A DNA stretch of 64,000 nucleotides from Haematospirillum sp. H1815 (GCF_012102705.1 NZ_JAAVTA010000006.1:1-64000), one strand, 5' to 3'. Shown: positions 41,984 to 51,792, numbered from the stretch's first letter. Translations and numbers: made by a program. Notes: generated by a model from the letters alone, not told the origin.

Positions 41984-42916
41984 ATGAAAGTTCTGGGTTG
42001 CAACGCCAACCGCCCGCTGGCTGAGTCGATCGCGGCCTGCCTGCGTCTTGATGTGACCAATGCCAGTATCCGCCGCTTTGCGGATATGGAAATCTTTGTT
42101 GAGGTCCATGAGAACGTGCGTGGGGAGGACGTGTTCGTTATTCAGCCGACCTCCTATCCCGCCAATGACAATCTGATGGAACTGCTTGTCACCCTTGATG
42201 CCCTGCGCCGTGGTTCGGCGCGCCGCATTACTGCGGTCATTCCCTATTTCGGGTATGCGCGTCAAGACCGCAAGACAGGTCCTCGTACGCCGATTACAGC
42301 CAAGCTGGTTGCCAACCTGATTACCCAGGCTGGTGCCAACCGCGTTGTGACCCTTGACCTGCATTCCGGCCAGATTCAGGGTTTCTTCGATATTCCGGTG
42401 GACAATCTGTTTGCAGCCCCTGTTTTTGCCAATGATATCCGTCAGCAATATGATGGGGAACGTTTGATGGTTGTGTCCCCGGACGTTGGTGGTGTCGTCC
42501 GTGCGCGCCTTCTGGCCAAGCGTATTAATGCCGATTTGGCCATTATCGATAAAAGACGCGAACGGGCTGGTGTGTCCGAGGTTATGAACATCATTGGCGA
42601 TGTTCGTGGCCGTACCTGCATTATGGTTGATGATATTGTTGATTCAGCCGGAACGCTGTGCAATGCCGCTGTTGCTCTTACAGAGGCCGGTGCGACGGCC
42701 GTCTCGGCATATGTTACCCATGGCGTTCTGTCCGGTGGTGCTGTTGCAAGGGTTGCTGCATCGCCCCTGAAGGAAATGGTTGTTACGGATTCGATCCAGG
42801 CCACGGAATCGGTGTGTATGGCATCCAATATCCGTCCTATTTCGATCAGTTCTCTTTTGGCCGAGGCGATTGCCCGTATTTCTGACGAACGGTCTGTGTC
42901 CAGCTTGTTTGACTGA
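41984..42916 (+). CDS. prs: Ribose-phosphate pyrophosphokinase
   Basis: 310 residues. It makes PRPP from ribose 5-phosphate and ATP for nucleotide, histidine and tryptophan synthesis. Family features are [47 protein letters not shown], and the PRPP-binding [13 protein letters not shown] near residue 214. The start at 41984 (MKVLGCNAN) has GGGAG upstream; a GTG 11 codons earlier is in frame. A likely terminator follows the gene. Confidence 0.95.
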   Translation: MKVLGCNANRPLAESIAACLRLDVTNASIRRFADMEIFVEVHENVRGEDVFVIQPTSYPANDNLMELLVTLDALRRGSARRITAVIPYFGYARQDRKTGPRTPITAKLVANLITQAGANRVVTLDLHSGQIQGFFDIPVDNLFAAPVFANDIRQQYDGERLMVVSPDVGGVVRARLLAKRINADLAIIDKRRERAGVSEVMNIIGDVRGRTCIMVDDIVDSAGTLCNAAVALTEAGATAVSAYVTHGVLSGGAVARVAASPLKEMVVTDSIQATESVCMASNIRPISISSLLAEAIARISDERSVSSLFD

Positions 42917-42940
42917 CTTCTGCCTTATAGTGTTTGTGTT

Positions 42941-42975
42941 GCGGCTCATTCTGGTAGAAGGGCCGCTTTTTTTTT
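42941..42975 (+). terminator. Terminator after prs
   Basis: GCGGC (42941-42945) pairs with GCCGC (42962-42966) over a 16-base loop, followed by nine T residues. The stem is short but the T run is strong. Confidence 0.65.
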
Positions 42976-43168
42976 ATGAAGAAAAAAGATTGACCGAAAA
43001 CAATTAATCGAAAACTATTTTCATTGGGTTGCATTGTTGTGCATACCCTGTTGTCCCGGCAATTTTGCAAGGGGTTATAAAAAGAAACAAACCGGTTATC
43101 CGGGTGCGCAGCCGGGTCCGACCTCTCTATGGGGTGTTGGTCGGTTACAGAAAATAAAGGATTTTATA

Positions 43169-44497
43169 ATGACGCGCGAGCATTGGGGCTCAAAGCTTGG
43201 TTTTATACTGGCTGCCGCCGGATCGGCAGTTGGTTTGGGTAATGTCTGGAAGTTTCCTTATCTTGTGGGGCAAAATGGTGGTGCGGTATTTGTCATTACC
43301 TACCTTGTCCTTGCTTTGACGATTGGCGCGGCGCTTATTCTGGCAGAGCTTGCCTTGGGGCGCGCTGCGCAGAAGGATCCTGTTGGTACATTTGCAAACC
43401 TGAGAGGGGGCGCATGGTCACTGGCGGGTTACCTCGGCGTTCTTTCCGGCTTTCTTGTGCTGACCTTCTACAGTGTTATCGGTGGCTGGACCTTGGCCTA
43501 CATTGTCAAGATGGTTGATGGCTCCCTTATGGAGACGGGGCTTGATTTGACAGGTGTGTTCAACGGGTTTGTCAGTAACTCGGTTGAGCCATTGATTTAC
43601 CATGCCTTGTTTATGCTGATGACCGTGCTGGTTGTTCTTCGTGGTATTGGCTCCGGAATCGAGCGTTGCAACAAGTTCCTGATGCCGGCCTTGTTCCTTA
43701 TTCTGGTATTCCTTGCCGTTCGCGCTGTGACCCTGGATGGGGCTGCTGCCGGCGTTGAGTTTTATCTTAGGCCCGATTTCTCCAAGTTCAGTGGTGATAC
43801 ACTGGTTGCAGCCTTGTCCCAGGCCTTCTTTTCGTTGTCGATCGGGCTTGGTATCCTGATCACATATGGCTCTTATCTGGATCGTTCCCAGAATATCCAG
43901 CGTTCAACGCTGTGGATCATTGTTCTGGATACGGGCGTCGGGATTTTTGCTGGCCTTATTATCATGCCTGCCGTGTTTGCTTTCGGTATTGAGCCGGGAG
44001 CTGGTCCGGGCCTGACATTTATTACTTTGCCCGGTATCTTCCAGCAAATAACGGGTGGTATTCTGTTTGGAACAGCCTTCTTTGTCCTGCTTCTTTTTGC
44101 TGCCTTGACGTCGTCGGTCTCCTTGCTGGAGGTTCCGGTTGCCTATCTGATGGATGAGCTGCAGCTTTCGCGCAAGACTGCGGTCCTTGTGCTGGGTGGG
44201 GTGGCGTTCCTGATCGGTATTCCCAGTTCCCTGTCCTTTGGTGTCATGTCCGACATGACTCTGTTCGGTATGGGCTTTATGGATCTGCTGGATTATCTGA
44301 CAACCAAGGTCATGATTCCGGCTGGCGGTCTGGCTGTTTGTATCTTTGCAGGCTGGATTGTATGGCCCCGGATCAGCGCAGAGGTGTCAAATGACGGTAC
44401 GTTGTCATTTCCGCTGTCAACTATCTGGGGTTGGGTGCTGAAGGTTATTGCACCTGCTTCCATTGCTATGATCATGGTTTATGGTTTCCTGCACTGA
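43169..44497 (+). CDS. Sodium-dependent transporter, NSS (SLC6/LeuT) family
   Basis: 442 residues and about eleven helices. The family mark is the first helix with GFILAAAGSAVGLGNVWKFPYLVGQNGG, which holds sodium and substrate sites. ALSQAFFSLSIGLGILITYGSYL near residue 220 is the helix 6/7 region. Such proteins take up amino acids with Na+; the substrate here is unknown. Start 43169 has AAAGGA at good spacing. A longer frame upstream runs through AT-rich non-coding DNA. Confidence 0.9.
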   Translation: MTREHWGSKLGFILAAAGSAVGLGNVWKFPYLVGQNGGAVFVITYLVLALTIGAALILAELALGRAAQKDPVGTFANLRGGAWSLAGYLGVLSGFLVLTFYSVIGGWTLAYIVKMVDGSLMETGLDLTGVFNGFVSNSVEPLIYHALFMLMTVLVVLRGIGSGIERCNKFLMPALFLILVFLAVRAVTLDGAAAGVEFYLRPDFSKFSGDTLVAALSQAFFSLSIGLGILITYGSYLDRSQNIQRSTLWIIVLDTGVGIFAGLIIMPAVFAFGIEPGAGPGLTFITLPGIFQQITGGILFGTAFFVLLLFAALTSSVSLLEVPVAYLMDELQLSRKTAVLVLGGVAFLIGIPSSLSFGVMSDMTLFGMGFMDLLDYLTTKVMIPAGGLAVCIFAGWIVWPRISAEVSNDGTLSFPLSTIWGWVLKVIAPASIAMIMVYGFLH

Positions 44498-44509
44498 TGG
44501 AAAGTCTGG

Positions 44510-44537
44510 GTCGGGCCGGTTGCAATGCCGGCCCGAC
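44510..44537 (+). other. GC-rich hairpin between the NSS transporter and rplY
   Basis: GTCGGGCCGG (44510-44519) and CCGGCCCGAC (44528-44537) form a perfect ten-base stem with loop TTGCAATG. No T run follows on either strand, so it may be a factor-dependent terminator or a 5' leader structure of rplY. Confidence 0.6.
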
Positions 44538-44628
44538 TGGTGTATGACGCCCCATTCTCGTCTTTGCGACGGGCCCGGGTCAGCACCCCTGGAGGCTGGC
44601 CGTGGTATGTTATTGTGGAGATCCAACC

Positions 44629-45240
44629 ATGGTTGATGTTGTTACCTTCAAGGTTGAAGCGCGCGAAAAGGCAGGTAAGGGGGCAGCCCGCGCCGTCCGT
44701 CGTCAGGGACTCGTCCCCGGCGTCATCTACGGCGACAGGCAGACTCCGGTTCTGGTACAGATGGATCCGCGTCAGCTTGTTGCGGCCCTTCATAAGTCCG
44801 GTTTTTACAGCCGTCAGTATGATCTGGAAATGCCGGATGGCACAAAGCACCGTGTTCTGGCCCATGACGTGCAATTTCACGTTGTGACTGACGCGCCGCA
44901 GCATGTTGATTTCCTGCGCATCAATCGCGATACCCCGGTTCATGCCGATGTAACGGTCGAGTTTGTGAATCAGGACAAGTGTCCGGGGCTGAAGCAGGGC
45001 GGTGTGCTGAATATTGTGCGTCACAGCATTCCCGTTATTGCCAAGGCAGATGACCTGCCCGAATCGTTCCGCGTTGATCTGTCAAATGTGGCGCTGAATG
45101 CAAGCGTGCATATTTCTGACATTGTAATGCCCGCAGGGGTTCGTCCCTCTGTGACAGAGCGTGACTTTACCATTGCTTCCATTACAGCACCTTCAGGCTT
45201 GAAGTCTGATGTTGCTGCAGAGGCTGCCAGCGAAGAATAG
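44629..45240 (+). CDS. rplY: 50S ribosomal protein L25/general stress protein Ctc
   Basis: 203 residues, the long two-domain (TL5/CTC) form that binds 5S rRNA. The N-terminal domain has KAGKGAARAVRRQGLVPGVIYGDRQTPV, and the C-terminal domain has VEFVNQDKCPGLKQGGVLN and LPESFRVDLSNVALNASVHISDI. Start 44629 follows GGAG. It is placed before pth and ychF, a widely kept order. Confidence 0.94.
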   Translation: MVDVVTFKVEAREKAGKGAARAVRRQGLVPGVIYGDRQTPVLVQMDPRQLVAALHKSGFYSRQYDLEMPDGTKHRVLAHDVQFHVVTDAPQHVDFLRINRDTPVHADVTVEFVNQDKCPGLKQGGVLNIVRHSIPVIAKADDLPESFRVDLSNVALNASVHISDIVMPAGVRPSVTERDFTIASITAPSGLKSDVAAEAASEE

Positions 45241-45288
45241 AAGGTATTTTCCGGATTCTTCCGGGGTGCCTGTAGAGGAAGAAAAGCA

Positions 45289-45933
45289 ATGTGGCTTGTG
45301 GTTGGTCTGGGTAATCCGGGTGCGGAGTATGCTGGAAACCGCCACAATGTCGGCTTTATGGCGGCGGACGCTTTGGTTCGCCGCCATTCCTTTTCGTCCT
45401 GGCGCAGCAAACACCATGGCGAGTTGGCTGATGGCAGCATTGCCGGTCAGCGTGCGATGGTGCTCAAGCCCATGACCTTCATGAACCGGTCTGGTCAGTG
45501 TGTTGGAGAAGTTGCCCGGTTCTACAAGATTCCCCTGTCAAATATTCTTGTGCTGCATGACGAGCTGGAGCTGTCTCCCGGGCGCTTGCGTATAAAGCAG
45601 GGCGGGGGGCATGCAGGGCACAACGGGTTGCGCGATATTGACGCGCACCTTGGGCATGCGTACTGGCGCCTTCGTATCGGGATTGGTCGGCCGCACGACA
45701 AAGCTTTGGTCAACAAGTGGGTTCTTGGTGATTTTGCCAAGGCGGATTCTGTATGGCTGGATCCTTTCCTTGATGCGGTGTCCCTGCACTTTCATTTGAT
45801 CCTTGATGGGGACCATGCGGGGTTCATGAACCGGGTTACAACAGCGACCCAACCGCCTCGTCCGAAGAAAGAAAAGCCTGCCGCGATATCGGGCGGCGAG
45901 GCAACGCAAGATACAGATAAAGGGAGCGCCTGA
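45289..45933 (+). CDS. pth: Peptidyl-tRNA hydrolase
   Basis: 214 residues. It frees tRNAs from stalled peptides. The catalytic histidine lies in [20 protein letters not shown] near residue 19. Also present are [31 protein letters not shown] and [14 protein letters not shown]. The last 25 residues are an extra polar tail ([20 protein letters not shown]). The next gene starts right after the stop. Confidence 0.94.
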   Translation: MWLVVGLGNPGAEYAGNRHNVGFMAADALVRRHSFSSWRSKHHGELADGSIAGQRAMVLKPMTFMNRSGQCVGEVARFYKIPLSNILVLHDELELSPGRLRIKQGGGHAGHNGLRDIDAHLGHAYWRLRIGIGRPHDKALVNKWVLGDFAKADSVWLDPFLDAVSLHFHLILDGDHAGFMNRVTTATQPPRPKKEKPAAISGGEATQDTDKGSA

Positions 45934-47037
45934 ATGGGCTTCAATTGTGGTATAGTCGGGCTGCCCAACGTGGGAAAGTCCACCCTTTTCAATGCGCTGA
46001 CATCAACGGCAGCAGCCCAGGCAGCCAATTTCCCGTTTTGTACCATTGAGCCCAATACAGGGCGTGTGTCTGTTCCGGATGAGCGCCTTGATATTCTGGC
46101 AGGGATTGCCGGGAGCAAAGAGACGATTCCGACCCGTCTGGAGTTTGTGGATATTGCGGGTCTGGTGCGGGGAGCCTCCAGAGGTGAGGGGCTCGGGAAC
46201 CAGTTTCTGGCCAATATCCGTGAGACAGACGCGATTGTTCATGTGTTGCGCTGTTTTGAAGATGACAATATCACACACGTCGAAGGCAGTGTGGACCCGC
46301 TTCGTGATGCAGAGACGATCGAGACCGAGCTGATGCTCTCGGATCTGGAAAGTCTGGAAAAACGCATTGTTCCGATCGTAAAGAAAGCACGTTCAGGGGA
46401 GAAAGATGCCAAGGACCAGCTGGCTGTCATGGAGCCTGTCCTTGAGCTGTTGCGTGCCGGAAAGCCTGCACGTCTCTTTGTGCCTGCTTCAGCAGATGAG
46501 GGCAAAATTTTTCGTTTGCTCCAGCTGTTGACAGCCAAGCCTGTCCTTTACGTCTGTAACGTTGAGGAGAGCGCAGCGGCAACGGGCAACGAGTTTTCGG
46601 TCCAAGTTGCCGGGAAAGCCGAGGCGGAAGGCGCGGCAATGGTGGTGATCTCTGCGGCGATTGAGTCCGAGGTTGCTCAGCTGTCCGATGAGGATGAGAG
46701 GGCTGCTTTCCTTGAAGATCTGGGCCTTCAGGAGACCGGGTTGTCCCGGATTATCCGCGCTGGGCACACTCTGCTTGGTTTATTGACCTTCTTTACCGTT
46801 GGTCCCAAGGAAGCGCGCGCCTGGACAGTTCGCTGTGGTGCCAAGGCCCCCGAGGCAGCCGGCGTTATTCACACGGACTTCGAGCGCGGCTTTATCCGTG
46901 CCGAGACGATATCTTGCGCGGATTACATTGCCTGCAAGGGGGAGGCCGGTGCGCGCGAGGCTGGGCGTCTGCGTCTGGAGGGTAAGGAATACGTTGTTCA
47001 GGATGGTGATGTCTTCCACTTCCTGTTCAATGTTTGA
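45934..47037 (+). CDS. ychF: Redox-regulated ribosome-binding ATPase YchF
   Basis: 367-residue Obg-family P-loop protein that prefers ATP. G1 is GLPNVGKSTLF at the N-terminus, DIAGLVRGASRGEGLGNQFL is the switch region, and NVEES replaces the usual NKxD, explaining ATP specificity. A C-terminal TGS domain (VGPKEARAWTVRCGAKAPEAAGVIHTDFERGFIRAE) closes the protein. Begins directly after the pth stop codon. Confidence 0.95.
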   Translation: MGFNCGIVGLPNVGKSTLFNALTSTAAAQAANFPFCTIEPNTGRVSVPDERLDILAGIAGSKETIPTRLEFVDIAGLVRGASRGEGLGNQFLANIRETDAIVHVLRCFEDDNITHVEGSVDPLRDAETIETELMLSDLESLEKRIVPIVKKARSGEKDAKDQLAVMEPVLELLRAGKPARLFVPASADEGKIFRLLQLLTAKPVLYVCNVEESAAATGNEFSVQVAGKAEAEGAAMVVISAAIESEVAQLSDEDERAAFLEDLGLQETGLSRIIRAGHTLLGLLTFFTVGPKEARAWTVRCGAKAPEAAGVIHTDFERGFIRAETISCADYIACKGEAGAREAGRLRLEGKEYVVQDGDVFHFLFNV

Positions 47038-47060
47038 TTTCTGAACGATTTCCAAGCCAA

Positions 47061-47105
47061 GAAAGGTACGACCTGACCGCCAAGGAAGGTCGTACCTTTC
47101 TTCTT
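47061..47105 (+). terminator. Terminator after ychF
   Basis: GAAAGGTACGACCT (47061-47074) pairs perfectly with AGGTCGTACCTTTC (47087-47100) over a 12-base loop, followed by TTCTTTC. It may also end the minus-strand gene at 47143. Confidence 0.88.
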
Positions 47106-47142
47106 TCTTGATGCGGGCTTGGCTGTGAAATACGTGCCTGTC

Positions 47143-47343
47143 TTAGACCAGGACGTCCAGATTTAGTCCGCGACCGGGGCCTGGTGCAGAGAGTACAGCG
47201 CTCCTCTGGCTTGTTTTGTCCAAGGTCTCGACCAGTAATTTATCAACATTTCCTTGCTGACGGACAAATGACGTCATCATATTCCGGCGTGTTGCAAGGC
47301 GCCCCATGGTTTCCAAGGTGCTGGCCGTTGTCAGTGCATCCAT
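47143..47343 (-). CDS. Small protein, YjfB-like (putative motility protein family)
   Basis: 66 residues. The helical middle (LVETLDKTSQRSAVL) and the ending GRGLNLDVLV resemble the short YjfB family, which ends in a phrase like G-x-N-(I/L)-D-(I/V)-x-V and is loosely tied to flagellar genes. GGGGGA stands upstream of the start at 47343; the frame is open further upstream but without support. No flagellar gene is nearby, and the assignment rests on a short match. Confidence 0.5.
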   Translation of the reverse strand: MDALTTASTLETMGRLATRRNMMTSFVRQQGNVDKLLVETLDKTSQRSAVLSAPGPGRGLNLDVLV

Positions 47344-47574
47344 GGTTTTTCCCCCATTTGGAAATGGCACAGTGATTGTATTGTATGTCCTCATGCATCT
47401 CAAGGTGAAGGCGTGTATTGATGTGTAAACACGGCTGCTGCGCAACAAAAGGAGATCACGCGGATGTGAACGTTTCTTCTTTTCTTTTCAAGTCTCGCTG
47501 ATATTGTGCGCTTACACATTATTTGAGGTGGGGCGAAGGAGCCCCTTTCTTTATTTTCCGGAGAACCGTGCAAG

Positions 47575-47928
47575 ATGGAACTTGCCTTTGTTGCCACAGA
47601 TGTTGAGTGGCACGATGATGGTCATGGTTTGGCCTGTGCTTTTCTTTCCAAGGATTGCTATCTGACCTTCCGCAGGAGCGCGGGTAATGCTGAACTCTCT
47701 GTATTGTCGATGGAATGTGATGGTCTGCCGCCAATTGATGCCGGGCAGATCCATTCATGCACGCTTGGACTGTCCAGCCTGACTGTGGAATGGTCGTGTC
47801 CTGTGCATGGAGAAACGACGCTTCAGGTTGAATTCCAGCTTGCTCCGACGATTCTCAGCTTGGTTGGCGCTGTCATGCCGCGCTTGCTCTCTCAGAACAA
47901 GCGAATCCTGAGGTTCCTGAAAGCCTGA
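47575..47928 (+). CDS. Hypothetical protein of 117 residues
   Basis: I do not recognise it. It is likely beta-rich in the first 90 residues, with ATDVEWHDDGHGLACAFLS at the start and three cysteines between residues 21 and 80 (spread, no metal motif), ending in a basic helix (LLSQNKRILRFLKA). CGGAGAA precedes the ATG at a somewhat long distance. Codon use resembles its neighbours. It stands alone between terminator and rlmN. Confidence 0.55.
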   Translation: MELAFVATDVEWHDDGHGLACAFLSKDCYLTFRRSAGNAELSVLSMECDGLPPIDAGQIHSCTLGLSSLTVEWSCPVHGETTLQVEFQLAPTILSLVGAVMPRLLSQNKRILRFLKA

Positions 47929-47980
47929 TCGGGAAGAGGGGCTGCTATCCCGTGTTCCCGTGCAGGAGACTTGTTTCTAG

Positions 47981-49165
47981 TCAGGCCGCAGAGGGCGTTT
48001 CGGTCGTTTGGCGGTTTTTCAGACGTTCTCTTTGACTGGCGCTTTTCAACTGCCCGCAAGCAGCCAGAATGTCCCGTCCGCGTGGACGACGGACAGGAGC
48101 CGAGTAGCCAAGGTCACACAGAATATCGGCAAACCGCTCGATTCGGTCCCACGATGAGCATTCCAGATCACTGCCGGGCCACTTGTTGAAGGGAATCAAA
48201 TTGAACTTGCAGGGAATGCCCCGGACCAGACGCGCCAGCTCGCGTGCATCGGCGTCGGAATCGTTGATTCCTTTGAGCATGACATACTCAAACGTAATAC
48301 GGCGGGCATTCGATACAGCCGGATATTCCCGGCAGGCCTTGATCAGATCCTTCAGGGGCCATTTCTTGTTGATCGGCATGATCTGGTCGCGAATATCATC
48401 GCGGGCAGCATGCAGCGAAACTGCCAGGTTGACCCCGACATCCCGGCCAAGATCATACATCCGCGGTACAACACCGGATGTGGACAGGGTGACCCGTCGC
48501 TTGGACAAGGCAATGCCATCTGGGTCTGTCAGAATCTTCAGAGCCGTGACCGTGTTGTCATAGTTGAAGAGCGGCTCCCCCATTCCCATGACAACCACGT
48601 TCGACAAAAGACGCCCGGTTTCGTTGGGTGTCGGCCATTCACCGTAGGAATCCCGTGCGGTCAGGAACTGGCCGACAATCTCGGCTGCACCTAGGTTCCG
48701 TACCAGTTTTTGTGTGCCGGTATGACAGAAGCGGCACGTCAGCGTACACCCGACCTGGGTGGAGATGCATACCGACCCCCGGTCCCGATCCGGAATGTAG
48801 ACCGTTTCTGCTTCATTTCTGTCCCCGAACTTCAGAAGCCACTTGCGGGTTCCATCTTCGGAATCCTGTTGGCTTGTGATGCAGGGGCGCGAGATATGGA
48901 AGACATCCTGCATTTTTGCCCGGGTCTCGCGCGAGATGTTGGTCATCGCGTCAATATCCCGGACCCCGCGATTGTAAAGCCAGCTCCAGACCTGGTTGAC
49001 CCGGAACGGCTTCTCGCCAAGAAGAGCAAAACGCTCAGCCAGTTGCTCACGCGAAAGCCCTATCAGGTCCTCGCGTCCCTGATGGTCGGGGTTGTTGGGA
49101 ATGCGTCCGGCGGCAGAAACGGGGATCTCTACCTGCGGGGTTTTCATGAAGGATGTGTCTGTCAT
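47981..49165 (-). CDS. rlmN: 23S rRNA/tRNA adenine-C2 methyltransferase RlmN
   Basis: 394-residue radical-SAM enzyme that methylates A2503 of 23S rRNA and A37 of some tRNAs. The iron-sulfur cysteines lie in [13 protein letters not shown] near residue 130, followed by [15 protein letters not shown]; the C-terminal resting cysteine is in [10 protein letters not shown]. The start is uncertain between 49165 and an ATG nine codons upstream or six downstream, as none has a strong ribosome site. Confidence 0.93.
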   Translation of the reverse strand: MTDTSFMKTPQVEIPVSAAGRIPNNPDHQGREDLIGLSREQLAERFALLGEKPFRVNQVWSWLYNRGVRDIDAMTNISRETRAKMQDVFHISRPCITSQQDSEDGTRKWLLKFGDRNEAETVYIPDRDRGSVCISTQVGCTLTCRFCHTGTQKLVRNLGAAEIVGQFLTARDSYGEWPTPNETGRLLSNVVVMGMGEPLFNYDNTVTALKILTDPDGIALSKRRVTLSTSGVVPRMYDLGRDVGVNLAVSLHAARDDIRDQIMPINKKWPLKDLIKACREYPAVSNARRITFEYVMLKGINDSDADARELARLVRGIPCKFNLIPFNKWPGSDLECSSWDRIERFADILCDLGYSAPVRRPRGRDILAACGQLKSASQRERLKNRQTTETPSAA

Positions 49166-49260
49166 GCTCGCTGTATAGCGCTGTCGGGGCATTCTATAAA
49201 GAGGTTTCCATTCTCTTGTTGAGTGCCAAGGTGGCATTTAACAGCGGGAAATCCCGCTCT

Positions 49261-49806
49261 TCAGCCGTTCTTGACCCCACAGGCCTCGCTGATGGCTTCC
49301 CATGCCTGGGTAGCGCCGCTCAGGCTGTATGTATCTGTGGTAAGTGTGCCCCGGGAAGATGTTCCCCGAATCACCATTTCGTTGCCTTTGCGGATCTGGG
49401 TGCTGATGGTTGTGTCAGTCTTGGAGTCGTGGGCCCACGCCCGTCCCCCGCTTGTGAACAGCGAGAATGTTTTCTTGCCTATTTTCAGTTCAACCGAGCT
49501 GCCATCCTTGTACGTGTAACCGGCTACAATCTGGAACACATCAAGGGCATTCTGGGCAGGTCGATGCGTGATCAGGGCAAAGATGTCACCGCGGTTGATG
49601 TAGTCACCTTCTGCCTTCAGGGGTTGACTTGCCATGTAGCACAGCTTTTTCCCTTTCTCCGTTGCTGTGTAGGCGGTCCATTCTCCATAAGTCCCCAAAC
49701 GCTGGAGCTCCCCTGTCTCGGCGGCTTGGACTGGCTGGATCAGCAGGCGCAGAAGAGTCAGTACCGGAAAAAGGAGAGTACAGGACAGGACCAAGCGCAG
49801 GAACAT
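49261..49806 (-). CDS. Invasion-associated locus B (IalB) family protein
   Basis: 181 residues with a signal peptide (MFLRLVLSCTLLFPVLTLL, cut near VQAAE). The mature part follows the IalB pattern: YGEWTAYTATEKGKKLCYMASQP at the start and ISTQIRKGNEMVIRGTSSRGTLTTDTYSL near the end. The family is found in many alphaproteobacteria and is exported; in Bartonella it aids red-cell invasion, but in others its role is unclear. Start 49806 has GGAGG. It lies just upstream of rlmN on the same strand, a common arrangement. Confidence 0.88.
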   Translation of the reverse strand: MFLRLVLSCTLLFPVLTLLRLLIQPVQAAETGELQRLGTYGEWTAYTATEKGKKLCYMASQPLKAEGDYINRGDIFALITHRPAQNALDVFQIVAGYTYKDGSSVELKIGKKTFSLFTSGGRAWAHDSKTDTTISTQIRKGNEMVIRGTSSRGTLTTDTYSLSGATQAWEAISEACGVKNG

Positions 49807-49948
49807 GGGTACGCCTCCGACGTCGGGGCTGCGGTGACAGCAACCAAGCTCTTGGCATTCTAGCACAATCAAGGCGTGTTAAAAACCCTGTGCGGGGCGG
49901 CCTCATGTGCTTTCGGCTTGTTTTGACCTGTTATTGCTTGCCTCTGTT

Positions 49949-50806
49949 CTACAGCCACATGTCGAGGATTGGGATCAGGGGAAGGTCGGCCTCGGGCATG
50001 GGGTAGGAGCGCAGGGCTTGTCGAGAAACCCATGCCAGCTCCTGTCCCTCGCGGCTGCGCGGCGTTCCTTCCCATTGCCGACAAATGTAGAGAGGCATCA
50101 GCAGGTGGAAATCATCATAGTGATGGCTGGCAAAGGTCAGCGGAGCCAGGCAGCCAGTGCGAATATCAATACCAAGTTCTTCATGCAGTTCCCGCACCAA
50201 TGCCTGCTCGGGTGTTTCCCCGGGGTCGACTTTGCCCCCCGGAAATTCCCACAGGCCTGCCATGGGCTTACCCACTGGTCTTTTCTGGAGGAGAATCCGG
50301 TTGTCCGGATCAATCAGGGCTGCTGCGCTGACCAGAACTGTGCGTCGCGTTGTGTGGCTGCGGAAGGAGCCGCGTTCCAGGATCAGGCCCTGAGGTGTTT
50401 GTGTGAAGCCAAGGGCGTCAAGTATTGCATGTGCGTCATCGGCTTTGAAAGGGTGATCGTTCAGCAGAATCTGTGCAACAGGCTGACTGTCGAATACGAA
50501 ATCAATGATGGTCCGCAGGACGATGGTTGCCTGCTGTCCACACAGCAGGGGTGTTGCGTTCTCCACCCACATTGTGCAGCGACCATCTATTGTACAACGT
50601 AATCGAACGTGTCCAAGCTGTTCTTTTCCAGGTTTGCTTTCCACGGTCAGCAGAAGGTCTTGATCTGGCGATGCGTGGGCATGGCTGGGGTAGATCAGCG
50701 TATTCTGGGTTGCGAGCGGGAAGCGGGCAAGACAGCCGGCTGTCTCCACGTCGTGGAACCACGGATTCGCATTTGCTATGACGGACGGGGTGTGGGTTTC
50801 AGACAT
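49949..50806 (-). CDS. Nudix hydrolase (MutT-like) with an N-terminal GNAT-like domain
   Basis: 285 residues. The Nudix box GGKVDPGETPEQALVRELHEELGI-type pattern spans about 190-212, with the metal-binding glutamates present. The C-terminal part (RTVLVSAAALIDPDNRILLQKRPVGKPMAGLWEFPG onward) is like MutT, which removes oxidised nucleotides. Residues about 50-140 (GHVRLRCTIDGRCTMW, then ATIVLRTIIDFVF and ILDALGFTQTPQG) follow the order of an acetyltransferase fold in weakened form. Standard MutT has only about 130 residues, so this is a fusion or an extended subgroup. Confidence 0.82.
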   Translation of the reverse strand: MSETHTPSVIANANPWFHDVETAGCLARFPLATQNTLIYPSHAHASPDQDLLLTVESKPGKEQLGHVRLRCTIDGRCTMWVENATPLLCGQQATIVLRTIIDFVFDSQPVAQILLNDHPFKADDAHAILDALGFTQTPQGLILERGSFRSHTTRRTVLVSAAALIDPDNRILLQKRPVGKPMAGLWEFPGGKVDPGETPEQALVRELHEELGIDIRTGCLAPLTFASHHYDDFHLLMPLYICRQWEGTPRSREGQELAWVSRQALRSYPMPEADLPLIPILDMWL

Positions 50807-50916
50807 TGAGCCATGTTTCCCTTGATAGGGCGTGAAAGGGCATGCTTTCCGAAGAAAAATACCGGCTGCCTTGGCGGGGCCGCCGGTATATCAAAGGCCT
50901 GTGTCAGGATGCCCTG

Positions 50917-51792
50917 TCAGTCAGTTGGCTTGCTGCCGTCGGCATTGAAAACTTCGATGGCAGCTTCTTTGCGCAGGTCTGACAGAATCTCTGCTGCCAC
51001 TTTTGCCGTAAGCTCCTCACGGATCTGATTGGCTACGTCCTCGAATTTCGGGGGCTGAACAGGGCGCTTGTCGCTAACCTGGATAATGTGCCAGCCGAAC
51101 TGGGTCTTTACGGGGGCCTTGGAGATGTCGCCTTTTTCCATGGCAAAGGCGGCATCAGCAAATTCCGGCACGACGTTGGCGCGGGTGAAGTACCCAAGGT
51201 CACCATCTTCGGATGGGCCTGGATTCTGGCTTTCGGCCTTGGCCAGGTCCTCGAACTTGGCACCTTTGCGCAGCTTGGCAATCAGCTGCTTGGCCTTGCC
51301 TTCATCATCGACCAGAATGTGACGGGCATGTACTTCTTCTTCATTGGGTATATCCCTGACCAGCTCTTCGTAGCGGGCCTTGATGCGTTCATCGGTCAGC
51401 TTTTTCTCTATGGCTTCTGCAATCCAGGCGTGGCGGACCAGCTCTCCTTCCACTTCTTTCAGGCGAGTCTTGATATCCGCACTGTCTGCAAGACCGGTCT
51501 TTCCGGCCTCGCGCGCGACCAGCTTCTGGTCAATGGCCCGGTCCAGAAGCCCCTTGTAGACGGCGTCCAGATCAACGGATGCCAGCTGTGGAACCTGCTT
51601 TGTGATTTGTTCCTTCAGGCTTTCCAGATCGGATCTGTGGATCTTCTCGCCATCGATGGTGGCTACAACTGGATCATTGGCTGGTGCCTGTTCGTTGGCG
51701 CTGATGTCACCATAGGCAAAATAGGCGGCCACAGCGGCAGCAGAGGCAACAACCACGGCCAGGATCGTACCGCGAATCAAGGAAACAGACAT
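50917..51792 (-). CDS. Parvulin-type peptidyl-prolyl isomerase, periplasmic
   Basis: 291 residues. One N-terminal membrane or signal segment (RGTILAVVVASAAAVAAYFAYG) anchors or exports it. A SurA-like N-domain (VVATIDGEKIHRSDLESLKEQI) precedes the parvulin domain (VHARHILVDDEGKAKQLI, SEDGDLGYF, VKTQFGWHIIQV, about 160-250). It should help folding of outer-membrane and periplasmic proteins. Divergent from secA, which fits a role in export. Start 51792 follows AGAGGG. Confidence 0.92.
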   Translation of the reverse strand: MSVSLIRGTILAVVVASAAAVAAYFAYGDISANEQAPANDPVVATIDGEKIHRSDLESLKEQITKQVPQLASVDLDAVYKGLLDRAIDQKLVAREAGKTGLADSADIKTRLKEVEGELVRHAWIAEAIEKKLTDERIKARYEELVRDIPNEEEVHARHILVDDEGKAKQLIAKLRKGAKFEDLAKAESQNPGPSEDGDLGYFTRANVVPEFADAAFAMEKGDISKAPVKTQFGWHIIQVSDKRPVQPPKFEDVANQIREELTAKVAAEILSDLRKEAAIEVFNADGSKPTD

